DNA of 64,000 bases from the NCBI GenBank assembly GCA_025210525.1, contig JAOARP010000020.1, positions 1-64,000 of the forward strand, given 5' to 3'. A model generated the notes under the pieces. It was not told where the DNA came from. It did not search any database and was given only the letters and a program-made list of their open reading frames with translations. Shown here one piece after another: positions 1-7,105 of the stretch. The position numbers were made by a program, and so were the translations under genes. Every line of letters begins with the position of its first letter. The first letter of the stretch is position 1. This stretch comes from Marinisporobacter sp. (GTDB lineage Bacteria > Bacillota > Clostridia > Peptostreptococcales > Thermotaleaceae).

Positions 1-2318
1 AAATAGTAGGGATAATGGTAGAACGTTCTATTGAAATGATAGTAGGAATACTTGGGATACTAAAGGCAGGAGGAGCATATTTGCCTATTGATCCTGAATA
101 TCCAAAAGAAAGAATAGAATTTATGCTAGAGGATAGTAGGGCTGATATAGTATTAACTCAAAGTCATTTGTTGAAGAAAGTTAAATTTAAGGGTCAAATG
201 ATAGATTTAAGAGATAAAAGCTTATATCAGGGAGACTCTAGTAACCATAAAAAAATAAATAAGGCTGATGACTTAGCATATATAATTTATACGTCAGGAT
301 CAACAGGTGAGCCAAAGGGAACAATGATTAGACATTCGAGTGTTATAAATATTTTGATAGCTTTATATAACAAATATCCACTAAAGGAAGTAGATGCGTA
401 TTTATTTAAGACAGCATTTACCTTTGATGTATCTGTTACGGAATTATTTGGTTGGTTCTATGATGGTGGAAAGTTAGTTGTACTCAAAGCAGGTGCGGAA
501 AAGGATCCTAAGAATATCATAAAAGTTATAGATAAGAATAAAGTGACCCATATAAATTTTACTCCATCAATGTTGAATTTATTCATAGATATATTGGACA
601 ATAATAATATAGAAACTATAAATAAGTTAAAATATATATTTGTTGCTGGTGAAGCCATTACTAAGAAATTAGTAAACAAATTCTACAAAGTAATTAAAAA
701 AGTAATGCTTGAAAATATTTATGGACCCACTGAATCCACAATATATGCTACGAGTTATTCATTAGAAAATTTTAAAGATCAAGTAAGTGTGCCTATAGGT
801 AAACCACTACCTAATATATATGTATATGTGCTAGGTATGACTAATAATGTACAGCCTATAGGAGTGCCAGGGGAATTATGTATAGCAGGAGATGGTGTCG
901 CAAAAGGTTATTTAAATAGGTCAGAGCTTACAAATGAAAAATTTGTTCCAAATCCCTTTGTAGCAGGTAAAAAAATGTATCGTACAGGTGATTTAGTTAG
1001 ATGGTTACCTGATGGGAATTTAGAATTTTTAGGTAGGATAGATCAACAGGTAAAGATAAGGGGATTTAGAATAGAATTGGGAGAAATAGAAGCACAGATT
1101 CTAAAGTATGAGTCGGTAAAAGAGGTGTTGGTGATAAAGAAAAAAGGTAAGGATGGTGATAAATACTTATGCGCATATATTGTGGCGGAAGATAGATTAG
1201 TGATATCGGATTTAAGAAAGCATTTATCAAAGAAATTACCTGAGTATATGATACCATCATATTTTATGCAGCTTGAAAAAATGCCCTTAACTATTAATGC
1301 TAAGATCGATCAAAAGGCATTACCTGAACCTGACGGTAACATAAACACGCAGATAAAGTATGTTGTACCTCGGAATGAAAAGGAAGAAAAAATGACAGCT
1401 ATATGGAAGGAAATTATTGGATTAGAGCGGATAGGTATTAATGATAATTTCTTTGACATAGGAGGAAATTCATTAAAGACTATACGCCTTGAAGCAAGCA
1501 TATACAAGGAATTCGGTATAGAAGTACCTCTAGAAAGGATATTTAATACGCCAAGAATAGGAGAACTAGTAGAATATATAACAAATGTCCAAAAATATAC
1601 TAAAAATATGTTTATAAAGCAGCCTTTAATATTATTAAACGAAAAGAAGAGAAAAAATATATTTGCTTTTCCTCCACTTTTAGGATATGCAGTATGCTAT
1701 TCCTATATTGCAAAATTAATAGACGATTATTCTTTTTATGCCTTTGATTTTATAGAAGACGATAGAAAAATAGAAATATATGTAAATATTATCCAAAAGA
1801 TGCAAAAAGAAGGTCCGTACGTATTGCTGGGATATTCAGCAGGTGGAAATCTTGCATTTGAAGTGGCAAAGGAATTGACGGAACGAGGATGTGAAGTGTC
1901 TGATATAATAATGGTTGATTCTTATCGTATGTTTAAGAAACATGAGGAAACGAAAGAAAAGGATAATAGAGAATTAAGTCAACAAATGATAACAACTTAC
2001 CTTAAGGGGTTTGAAGACTATAAAGAGGGTGTAATGGATATGAATCCTATTATAAATAGGATTATAGGAAGAGTGGACAGTTATAACAAATATCTAAATG
2101 CTCTTATAAACAAAGGTAAAATGAAAACGAATATTTATTTGATTAAATCAACAGAGGGCGGAATCATAGATGATAAAGAAATGTGGAAATGGGTAACTGA
2201 AGAAAGGGTGAAAATATATCAAGGTGCTGGAACTCATATTGAAATGTTGACAAGTCTTAAACATAGGGACTATAATGCAGCAATCATAAATGATATTTTG
2301 GTAGAGATAAAAAAATAA
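1..2318 (+). CDS. Nonribosomal peptide synthetase, C-terminal module A-PCP-TE (5' end outside window)
   Basis: The frame is open from the first bases, so this is the tail of a longer synthetase. Numbering from the first in-window Met (base 15), the adenylation core motifs appear in order: LKAGGAYLPID (16-26), YTSGSTGEPKG (92-102), FDVSVTELF, NIYGPTEST (234-242), YRTGDLVRW (322-330), GRIDQQVKIRGFRIELGEIE (340-359) and NAKIDQKALPEPD. The carrier-domain site is FFDIGGNSL (479-487), whose Ser takes phosphopantetheine. A type I thioesterase follows with nucleophile motif GYSAGG (606-611) and a late His near 741. The terminal TE means this module releases the finished peptide. A specificity code aligned by eye to PheA reads about D-V-T-N-F-A-I-I-Y-K, which I cannot assign to a substrate. 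Most of the cluster lies upstream, so the product is unknown. Confidence 0.93.
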   Translation, partial: IVGIMVERSIEMIVGILGILKAGGAYLPIDPEYPKERIEFMLEDSRADIVLTQSHLLKKVKFKGQMIDLRDKSLYQGDSSNHKKINKADDLAYIIYTSGSTGEPKGTMIRHSSVINILIALYNKYPLKEVDAYLFKTAFTFDVSVTELFGWFYDGGKLVVLKAGAEKDPKNIIKVIDKNKVTHINFTPSMLNLFIDILDNNNIETINKLKYIFVAGEAITKKLVNKFYKVIKKVMLENIYGPTESTIYATSYSLENFKDQVSVPIGKPLPNIYVYVLGMTNNVQPIGVPGELCIAGDGVAKGYLNRSELTNEKFVPNPFVAGKKMYRTGDLVRWLPDGNLEFLGRIDQQVKIRGFRIELGEIEAQILKYESVKEVLVIKKKGKDGDKYLCAYIVAEDRLVISDLRKHLSKKLPEYMIPSYFMQLEKMPLTINAKIDQKALPEPDGNINTQIKYVVPRNEKEEKMTAIWKEIIGLERIGINDNFFDIGGNSLKTIRLEASIYKEFGIEVPLERIFNTPRIGELVEYITNVQKYTKNMFIKQPLILLNEKKRKNIFAFPPLLGYAVCYSYIAKLIDDYSFYAFDFIEDDRKIEIYVNIIQKMQKEGPYVLLGYSAGGNLAFEVAKELTERGCEVSDIIMVDSYRMFKKHEETKEKDNRELSQQMITTYLKGFEDYKEGVMDMNPIINRIIGRVDSYNKYLNALINKGKMKTNIYLIKSTEGGIIDDKEMWKWVTEERVKIYQGAGTHIEMLTSLKHRDYNAAIINDILVEIKK

Positions 2319-2342
2319 AAATTATATTATTAAAATTTTAGA

Positions 2343-2384
2343 AGAGCCTATAATATTCTACTGGGTAGTGATATTATAGGCTCT
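2343..2384. terminator. Bidirectional terminator hairpin between convergent genes
   Basis: A perfect 14-bp inverted repeat (2343-2356 with 2371-2384) encloses a 14-nt loop. It lies between the stop of the plus-strand synthetase and the stop of the minus-strand transglycosylase. Flanking sequence is AT-rich on both sides, but there is no long uninterrupted T run on the plus side. Confidence 0.7.
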
Positions 2385-2464
2385 AAGTTTACTAGTAATT
2401 TGATAAAGTTTAAAGAATGTTTTAATAATAAAAACTTATTCTTGTTAATTGAGTAATTGTTGAT

Positions 2465-3067
2465 CTATAGTTCAATTGATTTAGTTCCTCTAGATTGAGA
2501 ATTTACACCTGATAATGTTTTGGAGGGGTTGCTATATATTTTTTTTGATTGAAGAACCTTATGAACATAATCTTGTGTTTCGTTAAAGGGTGGAATGCCT
2601 TTATACTTAGCTACATTAGCAGGTCCAGCGTTATAAGCTGCTAATGCTAATTTTGTATTTCCATTATATTTTTCTAACATGTTACGTAAATATTTAGTAC
2701 CTCCATAAATATTTTGTGCAGGGTCTAAAGGATTTGTTACCCCTAGCCCATTAGCAGTATTAGGCATTAATTGCATAAGTCCTTGTGCACCTGCTTTAGA
2801 GAGAGCGTTTTTGTCAAAATCTGATTCTGCCTTGATGACAGCTTTGATTAAATTTGGATCAACATGAAATTTTTCAGCAGCAGAATTAATAATGGTATCA
2901 TATTTGTTAGAAGAGATATTTTGTGACGAATTATTAATTTCTGCATTTAGAACATCCTCGAATTTTATCTGAGATTTATTTTTAGTAAGATGAATATTAA
3001 GAGGTAATCTACTTTTGATTTCAGCTATTTTTTGATTAAGTATTTTTTGAATAGGATTATTACCCAT
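2465..3067 (-). CDS. Lytic transglycosylase, SLT (Slt70-like) domain
   Basis: Murein lytic transglycosylases cleave the MurNAc-GlcNAc bond and form 1,6-anhydroMurNAc. The SLT domain spans about residues 56-172. It has the catalytic Glu in IKAESDF (E81), the glycine-rich [10 protein letters not shown] block (93-102) and the substrate-groove block ALAAYNAGP (141-149). There is no signal peptide or membrane segment; the 50-residue N-terminus is polar, so how it is exported is unclear. The start has AAGGAGT at 3075-3081. The upstream promoter is sigma-D-like (3108-3135), which points to co-regulation with motility genes, as for several Bacillus autolysins. The family call is secure; the cellular role is inferred. 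Confidence 0.9.
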   Translation of the reverse strand: MGNNPIQKILNQKIAEIKSRLPLNIHLTKNKSQIKFEDVLNAEINNSSQNISSNKYDTIINSAAEKFHVDPNLIKAVIKAESDFDKNALSKAGAQGLMQLMPNTANGLGVTNPLDPAQNIYGGTKYLRNMLEKYNGNTKLALAAYNAGPANVAKYKGIPPFNETQDYVHKVLQSKKIYSNPSKTLSGVNSQSRGTKSIEL

Positions 3068-3107
3068 TAGAAAGACTCCTTTTCTTGTGAATTATAGTCT
3101 ATATTTA

Positions 3108-3135
3108 TTATCGGACGTTTTTGGATGGTTGTTTA
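3108..3135 (-). promoter_or_regulatory. Sigma-D (sigma-28) type promoter of the SLT gene
   Basis: Read on the minus strand the sequence is TAAA, 16 nt, TCCGATAA. The motility sigma-factor consensus is TAAA-N15-GCCGATAA. The implied start site leaves a leader of about 35 nt containing a good Shine-Dalgarno (3075-3081) before the start at 3067. Confidence 0.65.
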
Positions 3136-3327
3136 CAAAAAATACAATTAATTAAAAAGTATTTATAATAAATTATTTTTAAAATCAAAAGGAAATAGTA
3201 CTTACTTTGTAGAAAATAAGAATAAATTAAAAATTTAAATGTTTTTTGATTTGTTAAAAATGTAGAATGGTCGATTAAAATAGTTATGGACATATGAGAA
3301 AGATATAATTAAAAAGGGGGCGCAGAA

Positions 3328-4245
3328 ATGAGACAAACAAGGACAAAGGTTAGAAGGAAAAGTGCAGGGAAAAAATTTACTTTTATTATTATAATCATGG
3401 TATTGTTTAGTTTATCTATAACAATAGGATATTTAGGGACTAAACATATGATTTTACCTATGCTTGCTTCTAAAGAGGTAGAGGTAGAAAAAAATAATGA
3501 AAATCAAGAGAAGAAAGCAGTCAAACCATTAGCGGAAACAACCCCACAATCTAAGGAAGTAATCAAACAAGAATCACCCCAAATTAAGGAGACAAAAGAA
3601 GTAGAAAAAGATACAAAAGAAGTACAGAAAAGTACTTTTGAAATAGAAGGGATAAATATATATAGTGTTCAAGTTGGAAGCTTTAGCACAAAAGAAAATG
3701 CACAATCTTTAGTTGCGGAATTAAATACCAAGAATATGGGATCTTATATTTGGTATAATGATGGATATAAAGTAATAACTACATCCATGCTAGATAGGAA
3801 AAGTGTTGAACAGGTTATGCTGGATATAAAAAAAGAATATAAAGAAGCTTTTGTAGTTACTAGAAAGATTCCCAAAAAAATAGTACAATATAAAAAAGAA
3901 GATTCAGATTATATAGAAGTTTTAGAAAGTCAACAAAAAAAGTTGATGGAAATATTTATGGCATTATCTCAGAATATAGAACAATCACAAAGTACTCAAA
4001 TGGATAGTGAATTAGTAAAGGGCTGGGTAAAGGAATTAAAAAAAATTCAAGAGGAGTTAAAAAAGAAAAAACTATCTAATGAGACAAAAACTATGAATAA
4101 TGAGTTAATAAAATTAACAGAGGTGTTGGTACAAGAACTAGAAAAAGCGACAAAAGACGACAAAAAAATATTAGTAGAAACAAAAAATGCTTTCATGAAA
4201 GGAATAGACCAATATTCAGACTTCTTGGAAAACAATGAATATTGA
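3328..4245 (+). CDS. Membrane-anchored SPOR-domain protein
   Basis: A short basic N-terminus is followed by one membrane segment (about 17-37), then a Lys/Glu-rich linker (50-105) and a SPOR domain at about 111-178 (begins IYSVQVGSFST). The C-terminal 120 residues are predicted to be helical and charged. SPOR domains bind denuded glycan strands at division or spore septa; the topology here puts the domain outside the cell. The start ATG has GGGGGCG upstream. The stop is 11 nt before the next ORF, so it leads the operon running to 6686. It is not one of the named SPOR proteins I recognise, and its specific role is unknown. Confidence 0.85.
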   Translation: MRQTRTKVRRKSAGKKFTFIIIIMVLFSLSITIGYLGTKHMILPMLASKEVEVEKNNENQEKKAVKPLAETTPQSKEVIKQESPQIKETKEVEKDTKEVQKSTFEIEGINIYSVQVGSFSTKENAQSLVAELNTKNMGSYIWYNDGYKVITTSMLDRKSVEQVMLDIKKEYKEAFVVTRKIPKKIVQYKKEDSDYIEVLESQQKKLMEIFMALSQNIEQSQSTQMDSELVKGWVKELKKIQEELKKKKLSNETKTMNNELIKLTEVLVQELEKATKDDKKILVETKNAFMKGIDQYSDFLENNEY

Positions 4246-4256
4246 GGGGGAGTTGA

Positions 4257-4616
4257 ATGAAAACTATTAAAGTCATGCAATTATTAGATGCGAAATGTTT
4301 AACAGGAGAAGGCTTATTAGATATGGAAGTAGATCGTGCTTTTGGTTGTGACTTGATGAGTGATGTATTAGCCTTTATCAATGAAAAGACGTTATTGCTC
4401 ACAGGTCTTACTAATCCACAGGTGATTAGAACAGCGGAAATGACTGATGTTAATGTGATTGTTTTTGTAAGGGGGAAAAAGCCCACAGAGGAAGTGATTG
4501 AGTTAGCTAATAGAAATAACATGATATTACTCAGCACCAATCACATTCTATATACTGCTTGTGGAATATTATATATGAATGGACTTAAAGGTGTTCCTAG
4601 CAGGGGAGGAGCGTAA
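4257..4616 (+). CDS. Stand-alone DRTGG-domain protein (first copy)
   Basis: A 119-residue single-domain protein of the DRTGG family, a domain also found in the N-terminal part of some phosphotransacetylases and in CBS-domain pyrophosphatases. Similar short genes are often annotated as HPr-kinase-like in Clostridia, but no kinase P-loop is present, so that name misleads. Visible elements are the start KTIKVMQLLDAK, the segment DRAFGCDLMSDVL (26-38) and the end STNHILYTACGILY. It is homologous to the protein at 5071-5406 (shared CDL motif, shared end pattern LST followed by a short helix). It sits 11 nt after the SPOR gene and 5 nt before the RsbW-like gene. Ligand and partner are unknown. Confidence 0.8.
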   Translation: MKTIKVMQLLDAKCLTGEGLLDMEVDRAFGCDLMSDVLAFINEKTLLLTGLTNPQVIRTAEMTDVNVIVFVRGKKPTEEVIELANRNNMILLSTNHILYTACGILYMNGLKGVPSRGGA

Positions 4617-4621
4617 GGTTT

Positions 4622-5059
4622 ATGATTAGTGAACAAGGGAAAAATAGCATTAAATTAGAATATGAGATTATAAAGGATGATTTTTCAAGAGCTGGGGAAG
4701 CATCAAGTAATATCAAGAAGGTTTTAAGACAATTAGGAATTGATTCAAAAGTTATCAAAAAAGTAGCTATTGCTACATATGAAGCTGAGATGAACATTGT
4801 TATCCATTCAGAAGGAGGAAAAATAACTGTATTTATTAGTCCTGAAAATGTAGAAATTATTGCGAAAGATAAGGGACCTGGGATTAGAAATATTGATAAA
4901 GCTATGGAAGAAGGCTTTTCAACTGCTTCTAATAAAGTAAGAGAACTAGGCTTTGGAGCAGGTATGGGGTTACCTAATATAAAAAGATATAGTGATGAAT
5001 TTCATATAGAATCAAAGATTGGGGAGTTTACGGCTTTGAAAATGAAAATGCATATATAG
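4622..5059 (+). CDS. RsbW/SpoIIAB-like GHKL ATPase
   Basis: A 145-residue protein with one HATPase_c fold of the anti-sigma serine-kinase type. The N-box is EAEMN (54-58), the G1 box is DKGPGI (83-88) and the G2 box is GFGAGMGL (110-117). Family members bind ATP and either phosphorylate an anti-sigma antagonist or sequester a sigma factor. No STAS-domain antagonist or sigma-factor gene is adjacent, so the partner is likely another cassette protein. It sits between two DRTGG genes with gaps of 5 and 11 nt. Its Shine-Dalgarno, GGAGGAG, lies inside the end of the preceding gene. The ATPase fold is clear; kinase activity is inferred. Confidence 0.85.
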   Translation: MISEQGKNSIKLEYEIIKDDFSRAGEASSNIKKVLRQLGIDSKVIKKVAIATYEAEMNIVIHSEGGKITVFISPENVEIIAKDKGPGIRNIDKAMEEGFSTASNKVRELGFGAGMGLPNIKRYSDEFHIESKIGEFTALKMKMHI

Positions 5060-5070
5060 GAGGGAAAAGA

Positions 5071-5406
5071 ATGCAAATTAAGGATTTAATCGAAAAGGGC
5101 TCGTTTAAGCTAATAACAGATGATCAAAATATATCTCGAGAGATTGAAGGATTATATTGTTGTGATTTACTAAGCTGGGTTATGTCCCATGCTAAAGCAG
5201 GAGATGCATGGATTACGGTACAAACCCATATGAACATTGTAGCAGTAGCAAGTTTATTAGATATTAGCTGTATTATCGTTCCAGAATCCATTGATGTAGA
5301 TCAAGAAACGATCCATAAAGCAAAGGAGGAAAATATTTCGATTTTAAGTACAGATTTAAGTAGCTATGAAATTTTCTGTAAACTCCATGAATTAGGATTA
5401 AGATAA
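5071..5406 (+). CDS. Stand-alone DRTGG-domain protein (second copy)
   Basis: A 111-residue paralogue of the protein at 4257-4616. The strand-helix order is shared and it has the related segment YCCDLLSWVMSHA (about 29-41) and the end ISILSTDLSSYEIF. The two copies differ clearly in sequence, which suggests distinct roles, perhaps a heterodimer. Start ATG with GGAGGGAAAAGA just upstream. It ends one base before the PHP gene, so translation is probably coupled. No catalytic motif is visible. Confidence 0.8.
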   Translation: MQIKDLIEKGSFKLITDDQNISREIEGLYCCDLLSWVMSHAKAGDAWITVQTHMNIVAVASLLDISCIIVPESIDVDQETIHKAKEENISILSTDLSSYEIFCKLHELGLR

Positions 5407-5407
5407 T

Positions 5408-6115
5408 ATGAAAATAGCCGTAGATTTTCATATACATACAGGGCTATCTCCTTGTGCAGATGAAGATATGACTCCTAATAATATTGTCAATATGAGTATG
5501 CTAAAAGGTCTTGACGCAATAGCTATTACAGATCATAATACTGCAGAAAATTGTAAAGCTTGTTTAGACGTTGCAAAAAGTAAAGGGCTTATTGTGGTCC
5601 CTGGAATGGAACTTCAAACGAAGGAAGAAGTGCATCTGATTTGTTTATTTAAAGGTATAAATGAGGTACTTTCTTTTCAGCAATTAGTGTATGATCAATT
5701 ACCAGAAAAAGAAAATGATCCAAAAGTTTTTGGAAAACAGCTTGTATTTAATGAGAAAGATGAAGCCATAAGAGAAAATAAGAGAATGTTAATAATTTCT
5801 ACAAGCCTTTCTCTAAATGAAGTATTCTATGAAGTAGAGAAGAGAGAAGGAGTGATTATTCCTGCTCACGTGGATCGAGGTGCATATAGCTTGATAGGAA
5901 CTTTAGGGTTTGTTCCTAAACAACTAGAAATTAAGACACTAGAAATATCAAGGAGATGTAATCTAACTACCTTTTTAGAAAAATATAAATATTTGAAAAG
6001 GTATAAGTTTATTCAAAGCTCAGATGCACATTATTTAGGAGACATATTAGAAAGAGAGAATTTTATTGAAGTAGAAGAGAAGACGATAGAGGGTATTTTT
6101 AGGGCTTTAAGATAA
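5408..6115 (+). CDS. PHP-domain metal-dependent phosphoesterase
   Basis: The PHP fold is a metal-dependent phosphoesterase fold related to DNA polymerase exonuclease domains and histidinol phosphatase. Conserved metal ligands visible are HIH (H8, H10), TDH (D42, H43), E68, H76, H153 in PAHVDR, and D205/H207 in SSDAH. About 45 residues (95-140) interrupt the usual spacing. At 235 residues it is a single domain. A nucleotide or small phosphate-ester substrate is likely; the sequence does not tell which. It is fourth in the five-gene cassette (one-base gap from the second DRTGG gene, 22 nt to the next). Its presence beside two ATPases suggests that it removes a phosphate-based signal; that is inference. 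Confidence 0.85.
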   Translation: MKIAVDFHIHTGLSPCADEDMTPNNIVNMSMLKGLDAIAITDHNTAENCKACLDVAKSKGLIVVPGMELQTKEEVHLICLFKGINEVLSFQQLVYDQLPEKENDPKVFGKQLVFNEKDEAIRENKRMLIISTSLSLNEVFYEVEKREGVIIPAHVDRGAYSLIGTLGFVPKQLEIKTLEISRRCNLTTFLEKYKYLKRYKFIQSSDAHYLGDILERENFIEVEEKTIEGIFRALR

Positions 6116-6137
6116 AACGTGATGGAGGTTTTATGAA

Positions 6138-6686
6138 TTGAGAGAGTTATCCCTTCATATATTAGATATTGTTCAAAATAGTATTTCTGCACAGGCTTCT
6201 TTTATTGAAATTATTATTCAGGAAGATGATAAAAATAATTCTATGACTATAGAAATTACTGACAATGGTAGGGGAATGAGTAAAGAATTATTAGAAAAGG
6301 TAACAAACCCTTTTATAACTACTCGAAAAACAAGAAAAGTTGGCTTAGGAATTTCATTATTTAAAGCTGCTTGTGAGCGGTGTAATGGTAAATTTTATAT
6401 TGATTCCAAGTTAGGAGAAGGCACAAAAATATATGTTAGCTTTGAGAAAAATCATATTGATCGAGCGCCTTTAGGAGATATGGCGAATACTATAATTATT
6501 TTAATATTATCAAATGAAAAGATTGACTATTTATATAAACATAGTCTTAATGAAAATGAGTTTATATTAGATACAAGAGAAGTGAGAAAAGTGTTAGGAA
6601 CTGTTCCGCTGAATAATATGGAAGTTATTGATTGGATTAAGGGGAATGTTCTAGATGGGTTAAGTGAGATGAAAAAAAGCAAATGA
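6138..6686 (+). CDS. Histidine-kinase-like ATP-binding protein (HATPase only), TTG start
   Basis: A 182-residue GHKL ATPase of the sensor-kinase type: N-box region ILDIVQNSI (8-16), G1 box DNGRGM (42-47), and G2 box KVGLGIS (67-73) followed by FKAACE. There is no HisKA dimerisation/phosphoacceptor helix and no sensor. The last 70 residues are unassigned. TTG is chosen as start because GGAGG (6124-6128) is correctly spaced and the upstream ATG (6133) is followed at once by a stop. It closes the operon and is followed by a strong terminator. With the RsbW-like gene, the cassette has two unlike ATPases and no visible phosphoacceptor. Confidence 0.82.
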   Translation: MRELSLHILDIVQNSISAQASFIEIIIQEDDKNNSMTIEITDNGRGMSKELLEKVTNPFITTRKTRKVGLGISLFKAACERCNGKFYIDSKLGEGTKIYVSFEKNHIDRAPLGDMANTIIILILSNEKIDYLYKHSLNENEFILDTREVRKVLGTVPLNNMEVIDWIKGNVLDGLSEMKKSK

Positions 6687-6698
6687 TTTGTTGGTTAT

Positions 6699-6738
6699 AA
6701 AAAAGGAAAATTGCATGATGCGATTTTCCTTTTTTTTA
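6699..6738 (+). terminator. Rho-independent terminator of the SPOR/DRTGG operon
   Basis: A stem of about 16 bp (6699-6714 with 6720-6735, one G-T wobble) and 5-nt loop ATGAT, ending in a run of T. Confidence 0.9.
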
Positions 6739-7105
6739 TAAATGAAAAATGGAGGAATTAGATATAAAAGTGCAACTAACAATGTTTTCCTAATATTCAT
6801 TATATTTTCTGATTTCTGAAATAAATAGATGGATAGGAAGTTAGATTGACTTTTTTAGATATAGAAGTTAATATATAAATGTATGCTTTTAATAAAATTT
6901 TGTTTTGATGATCTACTAAAGCGGTATGACAAATATGGGCGAAACGTAGAATATTTTATTTTCTGTATATTATACAGTATACAAAATTAATATTTCACGA
7001 ACATTCTAAAGCTTGTCATAAAAAATGTAGTGAAAAACAGAATAATCATTGCTGGTGGTCAAAAAAATTTTAGATTCAATTTTATGAAATAAGGGGTGAA
7101 TATAA
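6739..7105 (+). other. Intergenic region and long 5' leader of the rnf operon
   Basis: There is no credible gene in these 367 bp. The region holds a sigma-A promoter (6846-6874) and then about 225 nt of leader. In the leader, TATGACAA (6925-6932) is the exact complement of TTGTCATA (7013-7020), enclosing a 13-nt palindrome TGTATA-T-TATACA (6964-6976). CTAAAGC is repeated just before each arm. The leader does not match a riboswitch I can recognise, and there is no intrinsic terminator before rnfC. Confidence 0.55.
6846..6874 (+). promoter_or_regulatory. Sigma-A promoter of rnfCDGEAB
   Basis: TTGACT (6846-6851), 17-nt spacer, TAATAT (6869-6874). Each hexamer differs by one base from consensus. 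It is the best promoter between the preceding terminator and rnfC. Confidence 0.75.

Noticed and set aside
3108-3293. A 61-codon minus-strand open frame upstream of the SLT gene
   Set aside because: No ribosome site, Phe/Tyr/Lys-rich junk composition, and it covers the sigma-D-type promoter.
4257-4616. HPr kinase/phosphorylase
   Set aside because: Such short genes are often labelled this way, but the P-loop kinase domain is absent; only the DRTGG domain is present.
6739-7105. A Rex (NADH-sensing) operator before rnf
   Set aside because: I looked for TTGT-type dyads such as TTGTTAA-N4-TTAACAA and saw none; the palindrome at 6964-6976 does not match.
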